A stretch of 64,000 nt of DNA from positions 4,599,501-4,663,500 of the forward strand of contig NC_091665.1 in assembly GCF_042453785.1 (NCBI RefSeq), written 5' to 3'. The position numbers and the translations under genes are program-made. Source of the stretch: Malus domestica (lineage: Eukaryota > Streptophyta > Magnoliopsida > Rosales > Rosaceae). How positions within the stretch are numbered: the first letter of the stretch is position 1; the number at the start of each line of letters is the position of its first letter. This document shows positions 56,287 through 64,000 of the stretch, one piece after another. The notes beneath the pieces were generated by a model. It ran no database searches and was not told the DNA's origin. It saw only the letters and a program-made list of their open reading frames with translations.

Positions 56287-57223
56287 TGTTGACCCTAGAA
56301 ATTACAAAACCTACGTGGCGCGCAGGCCGAATATATTCTAAGCTAACTACGTTCTTCGGTGATTGCGGGGCGTGCCAACTCGTCGGCCGAGGCTCGGCCG
56401 AGGAGTAAATTTGTTGATGTTGCGTTGAGCGCGCTGCTGACTTCTGTGTCTTGCGATTGCGGCCGAGGAAGGAACAATTCTCGGCCTCTTGGGCTCTCGA
56501 GCCTGAAGACAAGGCTGCTAATTTGCGAAGTTCACGAACCGAATTCGGCTTTCAATGTGCCGAATGTAATAACTGTAACACCCCACCTCGCCGAGAAGGC
56601 TAATGAGATGACCTCGACCAACAAGGATTCGAAAACCCTTCTCGACCGAGACTTGGATAGGCAGTCGACCGTTCTCGCCGCAGTGCTGTTGATGCCAACG
56701 GAAGATACTGCGAGACCAACCGACTCTACGGTGACAGAGCTATCTATGCCGACTTAAGATATCACCGGTTGCTTCCACAGTGCTGTTGATGCCAACGGAA
56801 GATGTGTCAGCGAAAAAGGAAAAGAAAAAGATCTCAAGTTGTGAGAGTTTGCGCAGGGCAATTTTGTATTGATTTTTATGGGGCTTTTCCATTGCTGAAT
56901 GTCTTGTATTTATAGAAGCAGAACACCGAGCCCGAGTTCTAATCCTATTCGAACTAGGTTTCCTTCTCCGGATTAACGTTACCTCAATCAGTCCTACCTC
57001 TGCTAGGACTACGAATCTAGTCCTTAACTGAGCCGGATTCGCCTTCTAGTTTTACTGATCTCGTCGAGGGTCCCTATTGTATTAGGACTCGACTTGCACT
57101 CTGATTTAACCGATCTAGGCCTAGAAGCCCATGAGCTGAAGCCCCCATGACTTTCTCGCCGTAGTCTTCCCGGGCCGAAAGTAATACCTCCCTCGGCCCA
57201 AACTGCTATTTTGGGCCTAAACA
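56287..57223 (-). repeat. 3' LTR of the Gypsy element
   Basis: 937 bp. On the minus strand it starts TGTTTAGGCCCAAAATAGC and ends CTAGGGTCAACA. TATAAATA on the minus strand at 56914-56907 is the likely promoter. The polypurine tract lies immediately outside the U3 end. The frame at 56359-56757 lies within the LTR and is not a gene. Confidence 0.8.
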
Positions 57224-57239
57224 TTGCCCCCTCGCTTTT
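57224..57239 (-). other. Polypurine tract
   Basis: AAAAGCGAGGGGGCAA on the minus strand, directly next to the TGTTTAGG start of the 3' LTR; primer for plus-strand DNA synthesis. Confidence 0.8.
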
Positions 57240-57694
57240 GAGGTCCTCGGCCTGAAACCTTCGGCCGAGTTTCGGCCTTGAAGAAGCGAATCTACCACTC
57301 AGGATCCCAATACCCGAGTTCCAAGGCGTATTTATTGAACATGATCGCACGATCTTGATCCTGCTAAACCACTCGCCACGTGGCATCCCCTAACATGGCC
57401 AATCCCCGATGATGACGTCTGAAGCGTGCGCCTGCCCGAACCGTCTCGTCATTATGACCACTATCTCAATCCGCGAGCCATTTCATCAGTCCGTGAGCCC
57501 TCCTGTCATCGTGCAGGCGTCGAACCGTCTTTCGTCATTAACTTCGCCGTCACACGCGATCGTGCGCCCCCAAAACCTAAAACCGTCGGTCTTCTCAACC
57601 GCATTCCCCAAATGCTCATGATGATCAACGATTCCTCCGGTCGATTTTGCCCTTTGTTTTGAATTTCGAACGATTGCTCTTCCTCCCATTACTC
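57240..57694 (+). other. Spacer and promoter region of the antisense PMD gene
   Basis: No coding domain was recognised. GC-rich, with several short overlapping frames. The + strand leads to the TATA box at 57695. Confidence 0.4.
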
Positions 57695-57702
57695 TATAAA
57701 TA
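57695..57702 (+). promoter_or_regulatory. TATA box of the antisense PMD gene
   Basis: TATAAATA on the + strand, 139 bp before the ATG at 57841. This is a plausible core promoter separate from the LTR and opposite to the element's own transcription. Confidence 0.6.
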
Positions 57703-57840
57703 CCGAAATTTCCTCATTTGTACTTTACATTCTCAAACTTCCTGAAATCCCCTACTCTTGCTCTCAAGTGCATTCCTCCATTCCAAGCTTTCGTCCTCAA
57801 ATCCCCAACCCAAAAAACCTCCTTACGCTGTGCTTTTACA

Positions 57841-60800
57841 ATGGCCTCCTTCATCTCCAAGCTTTCCCGGGAATGCGACCAGCATCAGAAGATCCTTGAT
57901 CGGAGCTCGATCAAGAATATACGGTTCGAGAACGACATGAGCACCGTCCACCAAATCCTGGGTCCTCTCTTCAAGGCAACAATCCCGCCGACCATCACTG
58001 GTCTTCTCCAGGAACACTGCCTTACACCCTTGCTCCAAGGGTTTGAATGGTCGAGATGGGAAGCGGCAAAGCCCCAAGGCTCCTGGCCCTCGACGACCAC
58101 CACCTGGGCGACCTAGGTTGTCCGAATGGAACGGCTCTTCGGCGAAAAATGGAAAATCCTGGGCATCTACGACGCCATCCTCCTTTCGTCGATGGACATT
58201 GTCCCTGACAAGGAGCTGCTCCTAGCCGCTCTATGCTTCTGGTGCTCAGCCACCAACACAATGGTCCTTCCCCTTGGTCCCATTGGTCCCACCATCCTGG
58301 ACATCACCGCCATTTTGGGGACCTCGGCCACCGGGATCCCTATCGACGCGACCCTCTCCGGGCACCCGTCGAATATCGATCTGAAGACGCTCTTCGACCG
58401 TCGAGCCTTCGAGACCCTGAATAGTGACGGTCACATCCCGTCGAGGGATGAAATACAGAAGCTCCACAAGAACTTTCTCAACTACAACACCCTCTACCTT
58501 CACTTCGCCGGTCGAGGGGAAGAGGACCTGCGAGAAGGAGAGCATGAAGCCTTCCTCTTCTACTGGTACAATAAATACATTTGTTGTACCAAATCAAACA
58601 AATGTTTGGTCGAGAATATGCCAGTGGCCGAAGCCCTGGCCAGTGGTCGCGTCCTGGCGCTGAGTTCTAATATTCTTGCCCACCTCTTCCGTTGCCTGGC
58701 CGAGGCGACTCTCCACACGGTGGACCCCCACCAGAATGGCCCTCTCTGGGTCTTCCAGCTCTGGTTGCAGGTGTACTTCGCCTCCCTTCGGCCGGCTATA
58801 GCTGATTTCTCAGCAACAGAGGCTCTTGGTCCTCAGCTAGCCTCCCGACCAACGCCTCCTCATCAGGCCGAAGAGGTGTTTAGGTACCTCTTTGCCCTTG
58901 ACGATCTCACAAGCGACGAATTCCTGATTTGTCGTCGTCGTGATTACCCCCCCTCCATCAAACTGCCTACCTCTACGTGGGCGGCAGAGGAGGACGCCGC
59001 TCTTCGCCGAACCTGGGGGTCGTTCGTGCTTGCTCGCGACCTTCCTCTCGGCTGCGACGGGAAACGGTCGGGGTGGGAAGTGTACCATCCGAACTTCCTT
59101 GCCCGTCAGCTCGGCTATCTTCAGGGCTGTCTCGTCCCCCTTCTCTCTTCCCGCACAGTATTGAGCCGCGGACGCGAGCCTCGCTCTTCAGAGAACGAGT
59201 GCAGGACTGCCGCGAAAGAGTTTCAAGAGTACTGCCAAAGATTTCACCTACGACCGGCCACCCCAGAAACCCATTGCACTGACACCTTCGGTGAGTGGTG
59301 GGAAAATTACACTCAAGAGTTCTTCGGTGCGCCGGTCGAGGATGTACTAAACAGGCTCTTCGGTAACCGACCTAAGAAAGCCCCGGCCCCCCATTCTCAA
59401 GGTAGTTGTTCAATTCCCCCTTTTTCTTCAACCTTGCCTGTTGTACGCCTTACTGAATTGTCTTTATCCTTTTAGGTAGTCGGCCTTTGAGAAAGACAGA
59501 GGTAGTCGCCGCTGCTATGGCCGGGAAAAAATCGGTCGTGGCCAAAAAGGACAAACCTGCTGGTAGGGCCGGGCTGACCAAACGGCCTCGCCAAGAGGCC
59601 GGGCCGGCTATCAAGCCTTCCCCGCCTGCCAAGCGGGTCAAGCAACTGGCGAAGAAAGGTGCACGGGAGATCCACGTTATTTCCAGCCACACGACGACTC
59701 CCAGTGCTTCCCCTTCTCCCGCCGTCGGCCATTCTGGTGTCAAGAAACAGCCGGCTTCGGCCATAGAGACGATCCCAGCGCGGCCTGCTTCTGTGGCCGG
59801 CGAATCAGTCGTACCTCCCTCTGTCGAGAAGGCACCTGTCTCACACCAGGCGGTTCCTACGACCGAGGAAACCTCTCCCAAGAATCCAAAGCCCACGGTC
59901 TTCGTGCTGGAAGAGAGTGAGGGGAGCGACGAGGTCCCGCTGGCGCGTCGTCCTCCTACTCGTCAACGAACTCCTCCAGTATCCGAGATGGCGGTTCAAC
60001 CCGGCCCCTCCTCGGCTAATCGTGGCAAGCACACGGTCGAGGAACCGACCCCGGCGGCCGAACCTCTCGTTCCTTCTCAAGACCAGGACGTCCCTGCCTC
60101 CACTGAAGCAGCTGCGCCAATCGGCCCATCGGCAGCCGACCGTGGCAAACGCCTGCTCGAGGAACCCGAGGCCACGGTGGAATCGCCGATCCATCCTCAA
60201 GACCAAGGCTTCCACATCCCTCCACAAGAGGTTACCTCGGCTTTTGTAAGTACCTTCAATTTTCCTCCTGATTGCTTTTCTGCTTTAGAATTCTAAACAA
60301 GGAAAAACTAAATGTCAGGTGCCTGTACATTCTTTTCACCGTCAATTCTATGCGCCGAAGGGCGTTATCTATATTTCCTGGCCGCCTCAGTGGCCATCAA
60401 ACGTAGATAACTTCCATCGGCCTCGTGAAGTGAGAAGCAATCTGAGACACTGGGCTCGGCCATTGAGTTCTTTAGGTTCGAGCAACGACCCTGGGGACAT
60501 GGCCGAGGTCTCCTCTCAGCAGGTTAAAAAACGACACCTTCTTGCTATTCTTGTCATGACTTCCTTTAAGCTTAACCTTGTTTATTCGTGCAGGCTTCAT
60601 GGGAGGTTGAATTCAAAGCTCTCCTCTCCAGTACGACTGCAGAGTCCGGCCCTTCGGCCGCTCCAACTGAGGCTGCCGATCCAAGCGCCCTAACCCAGTT
60701 GCGAGAAGTCCTGTCGCTCTCTTCATCGCAAGTACTTGAGCGCAATGGTCTTGATCTGCTCGGCGTGTGTCTGAACGACCTTGGGGCCGACGGTCGCCTA

Positions 60801-61208
60801 AGCGGAGATGCCATTGTTCGGGCATCGTCTGCTTTGGAGCGCGTTCGGGAGACATTTGGCATCTTCCAGACTGCTCTGAAGGCCGAACAGGACCTGCAAG
60901 CCGCCACGGCCGTTCAAGACACCCTCCGTCCGAAGATTGACGATCTACGGGCAAAAGGAGAAGCGTTAGCCGAGCTCGACCGTCAGATGGCCGAACTAAC
61001 AAAACGCCGGTCGGTCATTGCTTCTGAACTTGCGAGGGACTTCGAGTCAGGCGGGAAGGATCGCCTAACTGAGTATGCGGCGGCCAAAAAGCGGGTCGAG
61101 CGCCTGAGGCTAGACAAAAAGAATCGGCAAGCCGAAGTCATCATGGCCGACGTGCGGTGGTTGGAATTGAAAGCTCTGCTCAGCACTCTTCTTCCCTCGT
61201 CTCCTTGA
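57841..61208 (+). pseudogene. Plant mobile domain (PMD) protein gene carried antisense in the Gypsy element, one nonsense codon
   Basis: Four exons by frame and GT-AG borders: 57841-59401, 59476-60245, 60319-60522, 60594-61208; 3150 nt, 1050 codons counting the stop. Exon 1 has the PMD signature (LLQEHCLTPLLQGFEWSRWE, MERLFGEKWKILGIYDAILL, LCFWCSATNT.L.LGP..PTILDI), as in aminotransferase-like PMD-C proteins of transposons and the host MAIN/MAIL family. Exon 2 is Pro/Lys-rich and disordered. Exon 4 (about 204 codons) is charged and probably coiled coil. A TAG at 58114-58116 (codon 92) interrupts an otherwise continuous frame, so it is a very recent pseudogene, or translation starts at 58126. 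It is convergent with pol (72 bp apart). Role in the element is unknown. Confidence 0.8.
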
Positions 61209-61279
61209 ATGTATTAGACCTACTCATTTTTGTAATACCTGTCAATTTTAATGGAATGACTTTTCCTACAACAAACTTT

Positions 61280-64000
61280 TTATTCACGCATTTCCCATGT
61301 GACCGGATAGTATTTCTTCAAGAACTTCCCATTAATTGGTAATTTGTGAACTACTCCAGTCCGGTCTTTGAGATGATACGCCCCTTTACCGTATACCTTA
61401 TGCACAATGAACGGCCCTTCCCAATTCGGCGACCACTTGCCGAACCTAGGATCTTTTATTCCTACGGGCAACACCGTTTGCCACACCAATTCACCCTCGC
61501 CGAACGTTTTCTGTCGTACCTTTTGGTTATAGGCTCGCTCGGCAATCTGTTTCTGTGCCACCAGTAAGTTATAAGCGTCAAGTCGCGCTTCTTCCAAATC
61601 TTCTAGTTCCTGTCTCATGGACTGATTATATTCGGCGCTAAACAAACTACTTTGTTCAATTAATCGCAACGAATTTATGCTCAACTCGACTGGTAGCACC
61701 GCATCGTGTCCGTAAGTCAATGCGTACGGGGTTGTTGCAGTCGCCGATCGGGACGACGTTCGGTATGCCCATAATGCCTCGTTCAACTTCAAATGCCACA
61801 TGCCAGGTCTCTCTTTTATTATTTTTTCGAGGATGCCAATCAACACTTTATTACTTGCCTCGGCCTGCCCATTCGCCTGTGGATAATACGGTGTGGACTG
61901 TTCCAGCCGAATTTTCAAATTGGCCGTGTATTCCTTAAACCTTTCGGCTGTGAAGATTGTTCCATTGTCGGTTATGATCGTTTCTGGCACACCGAACCGG
62001 GTCACAATGTGTTCCTCCACGAAATCGCAAACTTCTTTAGACGTTAATTCGGCATATGATTTTGCTTCGACCCACTTAGTAAAGTAATCAGTTGCGACTA
62101 TTATCCATGCATGCTTAGCAGCTCCAGAAGTCGGCGTGATTTTGCCGATTACGTCCATGGCCCATCCTCTAAACGGCCACGGCTTAATGACCGAATGTAG
62201 CGATTCGGCCGGGACCCTTTGTATAGGCCCATGGATTTGGCACTGCACGCATCCTCGTGCAAACTCGATACAATCTTTCAGTATTCTCGGCCAAAAATAA
62301 CCGTGTCGTCGGAGTAGCCATCGCATTTTTCGTCCAGACTGGTGAGCTCCGCATACCCCTTCATGAACCTCTGCGATCGCTCGAGCACTCTCTTGAGGGC
62401 CGAGGCATAGCAATAACAAACCATCTTCGCCCTTTCGGTACAACTCGCTCTGGTACGTGACATAGTTCGTGGCGTGAGCCCGTGTCCTGCGACTGTGTTT
62501 TCCGTTAGGATTGTCAAGATACTGCATAATGGGCTTTCTCCAATCATCTGGTACTGCCTCAGCCGCGCAAATTTCTATAGAGTCCTGGTCCTGCCGATCC
62601 AACAACGAAGGCAAGGACATGACCCTGGTGCGTATCACATTGTCTCGACGGAGGATTTGCTGATCAACCAAGGCCGGGTATAATTGTTGTAATATTGGTA
62701 TCTCCCGGCCTAGCTTGCCCCCCAGGAGTTGTGCACCGGAGGCAATTTGAGCCAACTCATCTGCGTCGGTATTATGAACCCGAGAAATATGCTCGAATGT
62801 AATGCCGTCAAAGGACTCGGCCAAATAGCTGGCGATCATGTGGTAAGGCGCCAGAGTACAACTTATGCAGCGAAAAGACCCATTAATTTGGTTAATTACT
62901 AGTTCAGAATCCCCGCGGACGAGGACACGAGTGGCATGTAGGTCAAGAAGGAGGCCTAGACCAATGACCAGAGCCTCGTACTCGGCCTGATTATTGGTAC
63001 AGTCAAAATCCAACTTGAGCGAAAAATACCAACGATCGTTGTGAGGAGACTGAATGACGATGCTTGCACCGGCCGAGGACGAAGTACTGGAACCATCGAA
63101 ATACATCGTCCAATAGTTGTCGCGGGTCACCACCATGCCAATCTCAACATCAGCACCCCCGAAATCATAAGGCGAAGGGTGCTGGGCAAGGAAATCGGCC
63201 AACGCCTGTCCCTTCACAGCTTTTTGCGGCACGTATTGCAAACTAAACTCGGACAACGCCATCGTCCATTTCCCAATTCGGCCCTTCACAATTGGCCGGG
63301 TAAGCATGTACCGGATAACGTCGGTCTGGGCAATGACTTGGGTGACCGACGGGAGCATGTAATGCCTAAGCTTGGATGCAGCGAAGAACACGGCGAGACA
63401 GAGCTTCTCAACGGCGGAATAATTGATCTCCGGAGGACTCAGATTACGGCTTAGGTAGAAGATAGCCTGTTCCCGGCCGGCATCATTGTCTTGCGCGAGG
63501 AGGCAACCGATGGACTCGGCGGCCGCCGAAATGTACAGCTTGAGAGGCTTACCGCGCTGAGGAGGGACCAGGACAGGTGGGTTTGTAAGGGAAACCTTGA
63601 TCTGTGTGAACGCCGCCTGGTGCTCCTCATTCCACATGAACTTATCGGAGTCCTTGAGCTTCAAAAGTGTGGAAAAGGCTTTCATTTTACCTGCCGAATT
63701 AGCAATAAATCGGCGTAAAAAATTGATCTGGCCGAGTAAGGACTGTAATTGTTTCTTCGTTGTTGGGGGTGGGGCGGTGATGATTGCGCGTGCCTTGTTC
63801 TCATCGACTTCAATCCCACGATGATGTACGAGGAAACCAAGAAAATTCCCGGCCGATACACCGAAGGCACACTTGGCAGGATTCATCTTGAGGTTGTGCT
63901 GACGCATACGGAGAAAAGCCTGTCGGAGATCGTCCAGATGTGTCTGTCGGCGTTTAGATTTGACGACAACATCGTCGATATAAACTTCGACGATGGTGCC
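61280..64000 (-). CDS. Gypsy pol polyprotein (RT end, RNase H, archaeal-like RNase H, integrase), cut by window edge
   Basis: Open from the right edge (64000) to the stop at 61280, over 900 codons. The first residues, TIVEVYIDDVVVKS, hold the reverse transcriptase catalytic YIDD. Then come the RT thumb (LGFLVHHRGIEVDENKARAI), RNase H1-like (LKLYISAAAESIGCLLAQD ... YSAVEKLCLA), a second, archaeal-like RNase H (WTMYFDGSSTSSSAGASIVI ... NNQAEYEALVIGL), the integrase zinc finger (HEGVCGAHQSG ... CVQCQIHG) and the DDE core (MDVIGKITP, ITDNGTIF, NGQAEASNK). It ends with a GPF-type C-terminus (NWEGPFIVHKV). No stop or frameshift, so recent insertion is likely. The ATG at 63907 is internal, not the true start. 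Confidence 0.95.
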   Translation of the reverse strand, partial: GTIVEVYIDDVVVKSKRRQTHLDDLRQAFLRMRQHNLKMNPAKCAFGVSAGNFLGFLVHHRGIEVDENKARAIITAPPPTTKKQLQSLLGQINFLRRFIANSAGKMKAFSTLLKLKDSDKFMWNEEHQAAFTQIKVSLTNPPVLVPPQRGKPLKLYISAAAESIGCLLAQDNDAGREQAIFYLSRNLSPPEINYSAVEKLCLAVFFAASKLRHYMLPSVTQVIAQTDVIRYMLTRPIVKGRIGKWTMALSEFSLQYVPQKAVKGQALADFLAQHPSPYDFGGADVEIGMVVTRDNYWTMYFDGSSTSSSAGASIVIQSPHNDRWYFSLKLDFDCTNNQAEYEALVIGLGLLLDLHATRVLVRGDSELVINQINGSFRCISCTLAPYHMIASYLAESFDGITFEHISRVHNTDADELAQIASGAQLLGGKLGREIPILQQLYPALVDQQILRRDNVIRTRVMSLPSLLDRQDQDSIEICAAEAVPDDWRKPIMQYLDNPNGKHSRRTRAHATNYVTYQSELYRKGEDGLLLLCLGPQESARAIAEVHEGVCGAHQSGRKMRWLLRRHGYFWPRILKDCIEFARGCVQCQIHGPIQRVPAESLHSVIKPWPFRGWAMDVIGKITPTSGAAKHAWIIVATDYFTKWVEAKSYAELTSKEVCDFVEEHIVTRFGVPETIITDNGTIFTAERFKEYTANLKIRLEQSTPYYPQANGQAEASNKVLIGILEKIIKERPGMWHLKLNEALWAYRTSSRSATATTPYALTYGHDAVLPVELSINSLRLIEQSSLFSAEYNQSMRQELEDLEEARLDAYNLLVAQKQIAERAYNQKVRQKTFGEGELVWQTVLPVGIKDPRFGKWSPNWEGPFIVHKVYGKGAYHLKDRTGVVHKLPINGKFLKKYYPVTWEMRE

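Larger units (their letters stand above)
56287..64000 (-). mobile_element. Tat-lineage Ty3/Gypsy retrotransposon, 3' half, with antisense PMD gene
   Basis: Minus-strand element that runs off the right edge. From 3' to 5' it shows the 3' LTR, polypurine tract, an antisense PMD gene and the pol frame. Two RNase H domains in pol (one ordinary, one archaeal-like) mark the Tat lineage, whose members often carry extra and antisense frames. The gag, protease and 5' LTR are outside the window. Confidence 0.85.

Noticed and set aside
56359..56757. 132-codon frame on the + strand
   Set aside because: Lies wholly inside the 3' LTR of the Gypsy element with no domain.

Overview
The window is nuclear DNA of a flowering plant. 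It has long intergenic spaces full of nested transposable elements, GT-AG introns and three ordinary single-locus plant genes. The protein sequences and the mix of repeats (a Cassandra LTR with 5S rRNA-like sequence, tRNA-derived SINEs, Tat-lineage Gypsy) fit a woody eudicot. I think Rosaceae (apple/pear type) is most likely, but that is inference.

Host genes, all on the + strand: (1) an intronless mitochondrial P-class PPR protein of the Arabidopsis At1g77360 type, 19099-20544; (2) AKRP, the chloroplast ankyrin-repeat protein, seven exons, 24675-26817; (3) a 13-exon, 372-residue WD40-type protein, 37241-43343. The first two are preceded by two copies of a broken eIF4E first exon (about 17.05-17.26 kb and 24.33-24.65 kb), which may have brought promoter sequence with them.

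Left part (1-16 kb): repeats nested several levels deep, most of them fixed by target-site duplications (TSDs). A minus-strand non-autonomous LTR retrotransposon (LTR-like copies at 4002 and 14136, primer-binding site at 14116-14133) carries fragments of three unrelated host genes in one orientation: UBP14, NADH dehydrogenase B22/NDUFB9 and organellar ribosomal protein bL36. It is interrupted by a 1.56 kb hAT-type element (TSD GTGGGGTG) and by a 2.19 kb solo-LTR-like element (TSD ATTGC). The latter is split by a 2.64 kb solo-LTR-like element (TSD ATAAT). That last family has four copies in the window (1-2247, 7914-10555, 46269-48760, 53900-56138). Its copies carry an array of two-tier hairpins whose stems change in a compensating way from unit to unit, the most unusual structure seen here.

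Middle part (17-46 kb): the three genes, a Pack-MULE-like element (27379-29066, 9-bp TSD), and an apparently intact PIF/Harbinger transposon (32146-37075, TSD TTA) with both of its genes, inserted 166 bp before the WD40 start codon. Small MITEs and SINEs fill the gaps.

Right part (46-64 kb): two more copies of the hairpin-bearing family, a 773 bp solo LTR with a TATA box, and the 3' half of a minus-strand Tat-type Gypsy element (56287 to the window edge). Its 3' LTR, polypurine tract and pol frame are clear. Between pol and the LTR it carries an antisense, four-exon plant mobile domain (PMD) gene with its own TATA box and a single in-frame stop.

All exon borders were read by eye from frame, splice dinucleotides and family similarity. 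No database or folding program was run.
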